From positions 62,001-126,000 of the forward strand of contig JAQBOZ010000009.1 in assembly GCA_028287785.1 (NCBI GenBank): a stretch of DNA of 64,000 nucleotides. The letters run 5' to 3'. This stretch comes from Chlorobiota bacterium (GTDB lineage: Bacteria; Bacteroidota; Ignavibacteria; OLB7). Numbering within the stretch: position 1 is the stretch's first letter; every line of letters begins with the position of its first letter. The position numbers were made by a program, and so were the translations under genes. Below, one piece after another: positions 54,616-62,787 of this stretch. Below the pieces are notes generated by a model. The model made no database searches, was not told where the DNA came from, and saw only the letters and a list, made by a program, of their open reading frames with translations.

Positions 54616-55212
54616 CTAGAACGTGACGGTCGGGGCCCGGTCGGAGCCGGGGGTTGCCTGGAAATATGCTCTCGGATGGAACCCGAGCATCCCCGCGAAG
54701 ATGGTCTCGGGGAAACTCCGTACCTCCGTGTTGTACAGGCGCACCTGTTCGTTGAATCTCCCCCGCGCCACGGTTATGCGGTTTTCGGTTCCGGCCAGAT
54801 CCGTTTGCAGCGCCAGAAAATTCTGGTTCGATTGCAGTTGGGGATATGCCTCAGTCACCGAAAGGAGTCGCGAGAGCACTCCAGAGAGCTCCCCCTGTGC
54901 CGATTCGAACCGTTTCAGCGCCACGGAATCATCAAGAACATCCTTGGTCACCGTGATCTGCGTTGCGCGCGACCGCGCCTCCACAACCTGCGTGAGCACC
55001 TGCTGTTCCTGTTTTGCATAGCCCTTGACGGTGTTCACCAGATTCGGGATCAGATCGGTGCGCCGCTGGTACTGGTTCTGCACCTCGCTCCATGCGCTCT
55101 GCACCTGCTGGTCGGCGCTTACAAGTTTCTGATACGCATTGCAGCCGGACATCAGCAGGATGAGCAGCACAAGGGCAATGGCGCCGAAGACGACGAGAGA
55201 AGGTTTTTTCAT
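54616..55212 (-). CDS. lemA: LemA family lipoprotein
   Basis: The 198-residue product begins MKKPSLVVFGAIALVLLILLMSGC, and a lipobox MSGC fits a lipid anchor. It continues with the LemA hallmarks YQKLVSADQQVQSAWSEVQNQYQRRTDLIPNLVNTVKGYA, EARSRATQI, SRLLSVTEAYPQLQSNQNFLALQTDLAGTENRITVARGRFNEQV and YNTEVRSFP. The fold is a long helical bundle. It is the upstream partner of the TPM gene. The start at 55212 was set by the lipobox; an in-frame start nine residues earlier is less likely. Confidence 0.93.
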   Translation of the reverse strand: MKKPSLVVFGAIALVLLILLMSGCNAYQKLVSADQQVQSAWSEVQNQYQRRTDLIPNLVNTVKGYAKQEQQVLTQVVEARSRATQITVTKDVLDDSVALKRFESAQGELSGVLSRLLSVTEAYPQLQSNQNFLALQTDLAGTENRITVARGRFNEQVRLYNTEVRSFPETIFAGMLGFHPRAYFQATPGSDRAPTVTF

Positions 55213-55290
55213 GGCAATACCGGGTCGATGCTTGATCAATTATATAGGACATCGAATCATCCTGCCAAGCCCATGCCATCGGGCGCGACC

Positions 55291-55324
55291 TTTGTCCATT
55301 TCTCTCGCCGGCCTGTTACATTTA
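55291..55324 (+). promoter_or_regulatory. Likely promoter of the lipoprotein gene at 55425
   Basis: TTTG (55291-55294) is followed after 22 bp by TACATTTA (55317-55324), a seven-of-eight match to TAnnTTTG. This would start transcription about 95 nt before the gene. Confidence 0.45.
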
Positions 55325-55424
55325 CCTCGTTGCCGTGTCTGTCCAGTCAATTGTGCATGTTCAACAAGGGCGCCCGCTGCGTGGCGTTTAATTCGATAAC
55401 TGAATCCAGTTCAGGGAGATTTTG

Positions 55425-56180
55425 ATGACTCTGTTCAATCGCATCGTCGCAGGCCTTACGATTGCCTCGGCGATCACGTTATCCGCGTTCGTCGGCGGAT
55501 GCACCGATACGCCAACCAGCACTGGCGGCAACTCCACGACGATTACCCCGGCCAAGCAGGGGAGCACCTTCACTTCCTATACGTACTCCAAGGATTCCCT
55601 GGGGCAGATGCAGCAGGGAAGCCAGGACACGACCGTTTCCACGATCGCGAAAACCGGCCTGACGATCGGCGGAAAGTCCGATGTCAACATGGCTATCGGG
55701 GTCAAGAAGAGTGGAGGAACGGATACCACGTATTTCCGGTACGAGTCGAATGGCGATGTCTCGCTCTACTTCAATGCGACGGATTCCTCGGGCGGTGCTC
55801 CCCCCATGCAGACGGCCTGGATAACGCTTCCGTTCGCGAGCAAAACATCGATGAATCTGACCATCGTCGATACGGCCATGTCCGATTCGACCTTCGGCGC
55901 GGGACGCTTCAAGGTGACAAGCAGCGCCGTGCAGACGGGAACGGAAAACATCACGGTCGGCTCCGAAACTCTGAGCGCGGAGAAGGTGCAGTGGAAGTTT
56001 GAAACCAGCGCGACGTTCGGTCTGTTCGGCATCGGGCAGTCGGTTGTCAGCACAATCTGGTTCGCGCCGAAAATCGGCTTCATCGCCAGGCAGGAGCAGA
56101 TTACCAGCGAGGGCATTCCAGGATTCCTCTCGGTCAGCGGATCATCATACCAGAATCTTGTCGCCTACTCGCTCAAGTAA
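55425..56180 (+). CDS. Secreted lipoprotein, unrecognised
   Basis: The 251-residue product has a lipoprotein signal with lipobox VGGC (MTLFNRIVAGLTIASAITLSAFVGGC), then a Thr/Ser-rich segment and a beta-rich body (FTSYTYSKDSLGQMQQG, VNMAIGVKKSGGTDTTYFRYESNGDVSLYFN, WITLPFASKTSMNLTIVDTAM, IGFIARQEQITSEG). The mature protein has no Cys beyond the lipid anchor. ATG 55425 follows AGGGAG by about 7 nt. It resembles small DUF-type lipoproteins common in the phylum, without a confident match. A clean terminator closes it. Confidence 0.75.
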   Translation: MTLFNRIVAGLTIASAITLSAFVGGCTDTPTSTGGNSTTITPAKQGSTFTSYTYSKDSLGQMQQGSQDTTVSTIAKTGLTIGGKSDVNMAIGVKKSGGTDTTYFRYESNGDVSLYFNATDSSGGAPPMQTAWITLPFASKTSMNLTIVDTAMSDSTFGAGRFKVTSSAVQTGTENITVGSETLSAEKVQWKFETSATFGLFGIGQSVVSTIWFAPKIGFIARQEQITSEGIPGFLSVSGSSYQNLVAYSLK

Positions 56181-56216
56181 TTCACGCGGAAACGCATCAG
56201 CCGAACCGTCGTTACC

Positions 56217-56256
56217 AAACCCTCCGCTCATAGCGATATGGCGGAGGGTTTTTGTT
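56217..56256 (+). terminator. Rho-independent-like terminator
   Basis: Perfect 11-bp stem AAACCCTCCGC / GCGGAGGGTTT (56217-56227 and 56241-56251), loop of 13 nt, then TTGTT, 36 nt after the lipoprotein stop. Confidence 0.85.
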
Positions 56257-56412
56257 ATGTTGAGGAGCGCCCCGATGGAGGGCACCTCTCCAACATCGTT
56301 ATTCCCATCGTAAGGTGCGGTGCCGGGGCGCGTGCTTCCGGTGGCTGGAGATCCACGGTGCCCGATATCCTCCCCCGATTGAAATCCCTCCGGACCAATG
56401 ACAATCTGATTT

Positions 56413-58239
56413 ATGAGCAATTTCCAGCTTCTCCGCGCGCTGTCGTTCATCATTATCTGCGTCACCGCGCTGCTGAGGGCCGATGCCGCCGTGCGCGTTG
56501 ATACCCTGCTGACGATGTCCGATGGCGTGAGGATCAACGTGGTATATTTCCGTCCGCAATCAACGCAGCCGCCAGCCGGCTATCCCGCGCTGGTGCTGGT
56601 GCATGGGTTTGCCGGCTCCAAAAATGATTACGCCTCATCCCTTGCCCCGGTATATGCGGACAGCGGGTATTTTTCGCTCGCCTATACCGTTCGAGGACAG
56701 GGGCTGGATAATCCCGCATATGCGTCGGAGGGGGAATTTGAATGGTTTACCGGGAACCGTGAACTGGCCGATTGTCGCGAGATCATCGAGTGGGTGCGGA
56801 GCCGTGCCGATGTAAATCGGGAGCGAGTGGGGATCGAGGGGGCATCGCAGGGCGGGTTGACATCGTGGGGAGCGGCGCTGGCACGCATGCCGATCCGATG
56901 CGCGGTGCCGATCATCGGGGTTCCATACTACAGCAGCATTCTCTGCCCGAATAAAACGGAAAATTATTTCTTCCTGGGCGCGCTCTATGTGGCGAAGCTC
57001 ACCGGCAAAGTCCGCATGGCTCCGCCGCTCGGGGATACGCTCTATAATTTCCTGGCGGCGGATCAATATGAGTCGGCGCTGAACCATGTCAGACGCTACG
57101 ATCCCGCATCGCTTGCCGCGGTTCAGGTTCCGGTGTTTATGCAGATGGCATGGCAGGATGATCTTTTTACGGGTCGGGAATTCTATCGCGGTTTCCAGGA
57201 GCTGACGGTTCCGAAGAAATTATTTGTCTGGCCGGGGCCGCACGCGCTTCCATCGGGCGATCTGGGCCTCAAACGGATCGAGCTTACGTTGCGTTTTTAT
57301 CGAAAATGGCTGAAGGATGATAATTCCGAAACGATAATGGCGCGGGATTCCGCCGTGCTTCTGACCGATCCCGCGACATCGATCGTCCACCATTTCCGCG
57401 AGGACCAGATCTCCGCGTTTGTGCCGAAGTCCGCCGGAAGCGCGGATATCATATCGCTCTATTGTACACCGGACGGGCATCTGAGCCCTGTTCCTGCGGC
57501 GACAGGTACAAATTTCTCGCGACTTTATCTTCAGAATATATCGAACGATGCTCTTACGTTCCAGTCAGCGCCGTTCTCCAGTCCAACCGTGATACTTGGC
57601 GCGGGGGCCAGCCTGATGGTGAACTCCACGGGCCGTATCTATCAGGCCAACGTTCTTCTGTACGATTACGATTCGGCGGCCCTGACAACGGCTCCAATTA
57701 CCAGAGGCGCGTATGAAGTGCGCCTTGCCGCTGGTGAATCTCCCGCGCGCCGGAATGTGAGCTATGATCTCAGCCCTCAATATTATACGATACAACCGGG
57801 GCACCGGCTGGTTGCCTCCGTGAAATTCGGCATTCCGGGTTTTCCTACGGCCAGGCCCTCCGATGAATTCGGCCAGGTGGCCTATGGTCCCCAGGAAACC
57901 GCCACCGATACGCTTTTCGTTGGCGGGGAATTCTCCAGCAGGGTCGATCTCTATCTGGCGCCGAACAACGGAGTCGTATCCGTCCCGGCTTCGAAGTCCG
58001 ATCAGGATGTGTTTATCATCGGCGGACATATGGTGGTGCGTGGCGAATCAATTCGCCTGCGCGCAATGCATGGCGGTGCGATCGATGTTGTCGATATTCA
58101 GGGACGGCTTCTCTTTTCCCGGAATATGGCCGATGGCGAGAGCGCCATTGAAACCGGGCAGCTTCCCGCTGGAGTTTATTTCGTCAGGCATAGATCCAAT
58201 GGGAAAACATGCTCCGACCGATTTATCGTGATGGAGTAA
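56413..58239 (+). CDS. Secreted CocE/NonD-type alpha/beta hydrolase with type IX-like sorting domain
   Basis: The 608-residue product has a signal peptide (about 1-25) and an alpha/beta-hydrolase core with VLVHGFAGSKNDYA, YTVRGQGLDNPAY, nucleophile Ser in IEGASQGGLTSWGAALA, and AWQDDLFTGRE near the acid position. After it is the jelly-roll C-domain of the S15/CocE family (YEVRLAAGESPARRNVSYDLS, HRLVASVKFGIPGFPT). The end, GQLPAGVYFVRHRSNGK to RFIVME, is a type IX-like sorting domain. It likely cleaves acyl or peptide bonds outside the cell. A terminator directly follows the stop. Confidence 0.9.
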   Translation: MSNFQLLRALSFIIICVTALLRADAAVRVDTLLTMSDGVRINVVYFRPQSTQPPAGYPALVLVHGFAGSKNDYASSLAPVYADSGYFSLAYTVRGQGLDNPAYASEGEFEWFTGNRELADCREIIEWVRSRADVNRERVGIEGASQGGLTSWGAALARMPIRCAVPIIGVPYYSSILCPNKTENYFFLGALYVAKLTGKVRMAPPLGDTLYNFLAADQYESALNHVRRYDPASLAAVQVPVFMQMAWQDDLFTGREFYRGFQELTVPKKLFVWPGPHALPSGDLGLKRIELTLRFYRKWLKDDNSETIMARDSAVLLTDPATSIVHHFREDQISAFVPKSAGSADIISLYCTPDGHLSPVPAATGTNFSRLYLQNISNDALTFQSAPFSSPTVILGAGASLMVNSTGRIYQANVLLYDYDSAALTTAPITRGAYEVRLAAGESPARRNVSYDLSPQYYTIQPGHRLVASVKFGIPGFPTARPSDEFGQVAYGPQETATDTLFVGGEFSSRVDLYLAPNNGVVSVPASKSDQDVFIIGGHMVVRGESIRLRAMHGGAIDVVDIQGRLLFSRNMADGESAIETGQLPAGVYFVRHRSNGKTCSDRFIVME

Positions 58240-58240
58240 A

Positions 58241-58266
58241 GAAAATCGGCGTGCCCGCCGATTTTC
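58241..58266 (+). terminator. Perfect 11-bp hairpin after the secreted hydrolase
   Basis: GAAAATCGGCG and CGCCGATTTTC (58241-58251 and 58256-58266) around loop TGCC, 2 nt after the stop. The 3' arm itself is T-rich. Confidence 0.85.
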
Positions 58267-58348
58267 GTTAAAGCCCTGAATGCCGGAAGATTCTCGGAAA
58301 TGGTTCGTCGTGCAATCCCGGTGTCAACGAACAATATCAATGCTCTCT

Positions 58349-59041
58349 ATGAAATTTATCCCTGTGTTCCTTGCCGTGGCCCTGCTTGCGGGCTGCTCGA
58401 AAAATCGCGTGCCCGATACAAAAAACGTCGCAAGTGGTTCCGCAGTCAGGCATGACAGCGCACGGAGCACCCGCAACGTGGGAAATTCCTTTCGTAATCT
58501 CGCGTTCGATAAGGCACGTGCGGCGCGGGAGTTCAAGGTCACGGGAAAGATCTCCGGCGGCGCGCACTGGGCCGATGCAAATGGTGAAAATACTCTGATC
58601 ATCTCCGAGGAGAGCACGCGCGATAAAAAACAATCCGATGTCACCATTCAGAAGATCTTCGGATATCTTTACGCACAACAGGATTCCACGCGACTTCTAT
58701 GGAAAATGGAGGATAACGCGGAGAATTATTGCGATCACGGTGTCGGGCTTGCCTCGAACATCATCGTTCAGGATCTGGATGGCGATGGCGTGGCGGAAAA
58801 TCTCTTCGTGTACAATATCGCCGGCGCATGCGATGTATCACCCGTTCAGTATAAGCTGATGCTCCACAGCGGCTCGCGGAAATTCGCCGTCCGGGGGAAC
58901 ACCCATGTCAAACCGGGTGGAACTACGGTCATGGGAGGGGAAAAGAAATTCGATGCTGATTTCGCGTCGGCTCCGGCCAGCTACAAACAGGCCGCATCGG
59001 ATCTCTGGGATAAGATCGTCGGAGCCGCGGCGCTGCCGTAA
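58349..59041 (+). CDS. Lipoprotein with EF-hand-like DxDGDG motif
   Basis: The 230-residue product has lipobox LAGC (MKFIPVFLAVALLAGCSKN), then a charged linker. The beta-rich body has ENTLIISEESTRDKKQSDV, NYCDHGVGLASNIIVQDLDGDGVAENLFVYNIAGACD and VQYKLMLHSG. The DLDGDGVAE motif with flanking Cys resembles the M949_RS01915-type proteins of Bacteroidota that pair a CDHG motif with a DxDGDG loop. Their role is unknown, perhaps surface glycan related. It converges with pfkA across 49 bp that show only 5-bp palindromes. Confidence 0.75.
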   Translation: MKFIPVFLAVALLAGCSKNRVPDTKNVASGSAVRHDSARSTRNVGNSFRNLAFDKARAAREFKVTGKISGGAHWADANGENTLIISEESTRDKKQSDVTIQKIFGYLYAQQDSTRLLWKMEDNAENYCDHGVGLASNIIVQDLDGDGVAENLFVYNIAGACDVSPVQYKLMLHSGSRKFAVRGNTHVKPGGTTVMGGEKKFDADFASAPASYKQAASDLWDKIVGAAALP

Positions 59042-59090
59042 TATTTTCTGAAATTCAGGAATGAATGCGCGTGAAACGCGGAACCGAATG

Positions 59091-60050
59091 TCAACGCAAC
59101 AATTCCACCAGATCGCATAATGACGGCGTTATCTCCGCTCGTCGTTCCCATGTGTGGCGCATCGGCGTAAGGACCACTTCGCCTTTGATCTCGCCCGCCA
59201 TCACGGATCGCTCGCCATCGATCAATGCCTGCACCGCGGCCGAACCAAGTCGTGTGGCAAGGATGCGGTCGCGAGCGGTGGGAGGGCCACCCCGCTGCAC
59301 ATGACCAAGGATCGTGACCCGGGTCTCGATATCGAATCGCTTACGGAAGTCCTCGGCGAACTTCATCGCGCCGCCGTATTGATCTCCCTCGCTGATAATG
59401 AAAATATGGCGCTTCGGGCGTGGGAAGCCCTCCATGTAATTGCAGAGCGCATCGAAATTCGTTTCCCTTTCGGGGATGGCGATAAACTCCGCGCCGGTGG
59501 CAATCCCCACATCGATGGCGATAAATCCCGCCCTGCGCCCCATCACCTCCACGAAGAATGTGCGGCTGTGGCTCTCCGCGGTATCGCGAATCTTGTCGAC
59601 CGCCTGCATTGCCGTATTTACAGCGGTATCGTAGCCGATGGTGAAATCAGTGCCGTAAAGATCATTATCGATGGTGCCCGGTGTTCCAACCATCGGAATG
59701 CCGTACTCCTCGAAGAATATCGTTCCCCCCTCGAACGTGCCGTTTCCGCCGCACGCCACTAACCCGTCGATTTCAAATGTTCGCAACCGTTCGTTTGCGA
59801 TGGCGCGTCCTTCAGGTGTCAGAAATGCCTTGCAGCGGGCTGTTCCCAGGATTGTTCCCCCGCGCCCGATGATTCCACTCACGGATTCGCCGGTCAGCGG
59901 GATGATGTCGCCATCGACCATGCCCTGATAGCCGTGGCGTATGCCGTAAACTTCCAGTCCGCGGGCCAGTGCATGGCGGACAGCCGCCCGGGTACACGCA
60001 TTCATTCCAGGGGCGTCGCCACCGCTCGTGAAAACACCGATTCGTTTCAT
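59091..60050 (-). CDS. pfkA: 6-phosphofructokinase
   Basis: PfkA phosphorylates fructose-6-phosphate, the committed step of glycolysis. The 319-residue product has the P-loop-like GVFTSGGDAPGMNA, the active-site PGTIDNDLYGTD, VEVMGRRAGF and LGHVQRGGPPTARDR. In E. coli numbering, residue 103 is Asn in CGGNGTFEGG rather than the Mg-binding Asp of GGDGS, while Gly 104 fits an ATP-type enzyme. The regulatory Arg/Lys pattern (R at 162 in the MGRRAG loop, RG near 212) is intact. Two 11-bp direct repeats lie immediately upstream. The start ATG 60050 is canonical. Confidence 0.93.
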   Translation of the reverse strand: MKRIGVFTSGGDAPGMNACTRAAVRHALARGLEVYGIRHGYQGMVDGDIIPLTGESVSGIIGRGGTILGTARCKAFLTPEGRAIANERLRTFEIDGLVACGGNGTFEGGTIFFEEYGIPMVGTPGTIDNDLYGTDFTIGYDTAVNTAMQAVDKIRDTAESHSRTFFVEVMGRRAGFIAIDVGIATGAEFIAIPERETNFDALCNYMEGFPRPKRHIFIISEGDQYGGAMKFAEDFRKRFDIETRVTILGHVQRGGPPTARDRILATRLGSAAVQALIDGERSVMAGEIKGEVVLTPMRHTWERRAEITPSLCDLVELLR

Positions 60051-60334
60051 TCAATGTACTCCGCTCTTGAGTTGATAGACGGTTTCAATGTACTTCTTTG
60101 CATGCACATGGGGGATATTCTCGCACCGGCTGATTTCGTCTCCGCGAGATGGGAATCCGGGATGGCAATCGCGCGGTCATGTTTTGATGACTCGATACTG
60201 TATCCGGTGGGTGGAAGATGTTAAATTGTCGTTACGTGCCGGAAATCGGCGCGCTGTTCAGTCGGGAAATCGCGATGCGACGCATGGAATTTTCTTTTTT
60301 CCTGTTTTCTCTACGATAGCACTCTGGTGATACT

Positions 60335-62539
60335 ATGAAGAAGGTCAGATCAGGTGGTGGTTGGGCCGCTGTTGCATACACTGTTCGGAAGTCCTTTGAA
60401 GCCGAGGGAGGGCCGCGCCGTTTCTGGAAGCGGATGAGCGCCCGCAACTCCTGCAAGACCTGCGCCTACGGCATGGGGGGGCAGGCGGGGGGGATGCGGA
60501 ACGAGCTTGGGCATTTCCCGGAGTTCTGCAAGAAGAGCGTTCAGGCGATGGCCGCTGATATGCAGCCGCCGATAGCGGGGGATTTTTTCGAGAATCATCC
60601 GGTCGCCGGGCTTGCAGCGCTCTCCCCGCGCGAGCTGGAACATCTTGGACGGCTTTCCTATCCGGTGGTTCTCAGGCACGGCGATACTCATTATCGTCGT
60701 TTGAGCTGGGATCAGGCGCTGGACGGCATCGCGACCGCGCTTCGCGGGACAAATCCCGATCGAACATTTTTTTATTCATCAGGACGGAGCAGCAACGAGG
60801 CGGCATTTCTGCTGCAATGGCTGGCGCGGGTCTACGGCACAAACAACGTCAATAATTGTTCGTTTTACTGCCATCAGGCCAGCGGTGTCGGCATGGGACA
60901 GAGCATCGGAAGCAGCACGGCAACCGTGACGCTGGAGGATGTGGAGTCGGCTGATTTTGTGCTGCTGATCGGCGCCAACCCCGCGAGCAATCATCCCCGG
61001 TTGATCACGACGCTCTCGCACATTCGCGATCACGGCGGGAAAGTGGTGATCGTTAATCCCCTCCGCGAAACCGGGCTGGATCGTTTCAATATCCCGTCAC
61101 GCGCGGGATCGCTCATATTTGGCTCCACCATCAACGACCTTTATCTGCAACCGCGTATTGGTGGCGATATCGCGTTGCTGAAAGGCATGCTGAAGGTGGT
61201 GATTGCCGAGAAGATGATCGACCCGGAATTTATCCGCGATCATACCAACGGCTTCGATGAGCTGGCACGCCGGCTTGAAGGCGAATCGCTGGCAGATCTC
61301 TCCGCCGGATGCGGGATCGATGAGGAGACGATTGTGCGGGTGGCGCGGATGTACGGCGCGGCGCGGAACGCCGTGTTCATGTGGGCGATGGGGATCACGC
61401 ATCATGAACATGGTGTCGATAATGTGCAGGCAATTGCGAATCTGGCACTGGCGCGTGGGATGGTCGGCAGAAGGAATGCGGGGTTGATGCCGATTCGGGG
61501 TCATTCCAATGTGCAGGGAATCGGCTCGGTTGGATTTGCGCCGGAATTGAAAGCCGGATTTCTGAAGGCGATGGAGGATCTGTACGGCCTGAAAATGCCG
61601 GAGGGAAAGGGGCTGGATTCCATCGGTTCGGTCCATGCGGCGGCGGCGGGGAAGATCGACGCTGCGCTTTTCCTGGGAGGGAATTTCTATGGCGCGAATC
61701 CTGATCTGACATATGCGTCCAACGCGCTCGGAAATATCGGTACGGCAATCCATATAAATACCAAGCTGAATCAGGGACACGTCAACGTTACACCGGAACG
61801 GGTTGGCGGCGAGGTTTTTATTCTGCCGACCTGCGTTCGCGATGAGGAGATGCAATCGACCACCCAGGAGAGCATGTTCAGTTTTGTGAGGCTTTCGGAT
61901 GGCGGCATGCTTCCTCCCGGCGGTGAGCTGAAGGCGGAGGTGGAGATTATCACCAGCATCGGAGCGCGGCTGCTGCCGGAAAATGGCCCGATAGATTTTC
62001 GCGCGCTCAGAAATCATGACGCAATCCGCGATGTGATGGCGAAGGTTGTGCCGGGTTACGAACAGATCGCGAAGATCGGTCGTACAAGAGAGGAGTTTCA
62101 TGTCGATGGTCGCGTGCGGCACGAGCCGAGCTTTCCGTTCCCGGATGGCCGGGCTCGTTTTATTCCCGTCGATTCGCCGAAGGATGATCTGCTTCCCAAT
62201 GAGCTTCGGCTGATGACGATTCGATCGGAAGGGCAGTTCAATACCGTTGTCTACGAGGAGAATGATCGCTACCGCAACCAGTCCGCGCGCGATGTGATTC
62301 TTCTGAATGCGCGCGATATCGAGCGGTTTGGTTTCCGCGATGGCGAGCGCATTACCGTGCGCTCATCCGTCGGCGAAATGCGGAACATTCGCGTGGCCTC
62401 GTACGATATCGCTTCCGGAAGCGCCGCGATGTATTATCCCGAGGCCAATCTTCTGGTAAGCACCGGCGTCGATCCGAAGAGCGGCACGCCGGCGTACAAG
62501 AATGTGCGCGTGACGTTGGAAACGTCAGGCAGGGGATGA
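60335..62539 (+). CDS. YdeP/FdhF-like molybdopterin oxidoreductase
   Basis: The 734-residue product has the YdeP-family N-terminus (NSCKTCAYGMGGQAGGMRNELGHFPEFCKKSVQAMAAD). A bis-MGD oxidoreductase body follows (FYSSGRSSNEAAFLLQWLARVYGTNN, ADFVLLIGANPASNHPRL, GGKVVIVNPL, RGHSNVQGIGSVG, LGGNFYGANPD) and the C-terminal dinucleotide domain (LRLMTIRSEGQFNTVVYEEND). It has C40, C43 and C65 but not the four-Cys set of formate dehydrogenase, so a standard N-terminal [4Fe-4S] is incomplete. The substrate is unknown. No formate-dehydrogenase partners are nearby. Of the 284 bp upstream, only the pfkA-side repeats are notable. Confidence 0.9.
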   Translation: MKKVRSGGGWAAVAYTVRKSFEAEGGPRRFWKRMSARNSCKTCAYGMGGQAGGMRNELGHFPEFCKKSVQAMAADMQPPIAGDFFENHPVAGLAALSPRELEHLGRLSYPVVLRHGDTHYRRLSWDQALDGIATALRGTNPDRTFFYSSGRSSNEAAFLLQWLARVYGTNNVNNCSFYCHQASGVGMGQSIGSSTATVTLEDVESADFVLLIGANPASNHPRLITTLSHIRDHGGKVVIVNPLRETGLDRFNIPSRAGSLIFGSTINDLYLQPRIGGDIALLKGMLKVVIAEKMIDPEFIRDHTNGFDELARRLEGESLADLSAGCGIDEETIVRVARMYGAARNAVFMWAMGITHHEHGVDNVQAIANLALARGMVGRRNAGLMPIRGHSNVQGIGSVGFAPELKAGFLKAMEDLYGLKMPEGKGLDSIGSVHAAAAGKIDAALFLGGNFYGANPDLTYASNALGNIGTAIHINTKLNQGHVNVTPERVGGEVFILPTCVRDEEMQSTTQESMFSFVRLSDGGMLPPGGELKAEVEIITSIGARLLPENGPIDFRALRNHDAIRDVMAKVVPGYEQIAKIGRTREEFHVDGRVRHEPSFPFPDGRARFIPVDSPKDDLLPNELRLMTIRSEGQFNTVVYEENDRYRNQSARDVILLNARDIERFGFRDGERITVRSSVGEMRNIRVASYDIASGSAAMYYPEANLLVSTGVDPKSGTPAYKNVRVTLETSGRG

Positions 62540-62598
62540 ACTGCCCGACGATCGATTATTTCCGGATTCAGCGATGGATGCGATCCCTGCCTGACGTT
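62521..62598. repeat. 14-bp inverted repeat spanning the oxidoreductase stop
   Basis: AACGTCAGGCAGGG (62521-62534) and its exact complement (62585-62598) are separated by 50 bp. The left arm lies in the last codons of the oxidoreductase gene. It may terminate transcription or be a remnant of a mobile element end. Confidence 0.65.
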
Positions 62599-62787
62599 AC
62601 GTTCACTTGATAATTATCGTGAAGCGGTTCACGACGAACAGATAGCTTCGAGGATAGTATATTCACCCCGGATCGGGGCCTGAAAGCCATCGCGCCGATC
62701 ACGCCACTCCCCCCGCCATGCCTCGAACACAATCGCGTCGGCGCGGAATATCCGTGAAGCGACATCGATACCATTTCTTCCGCGATC

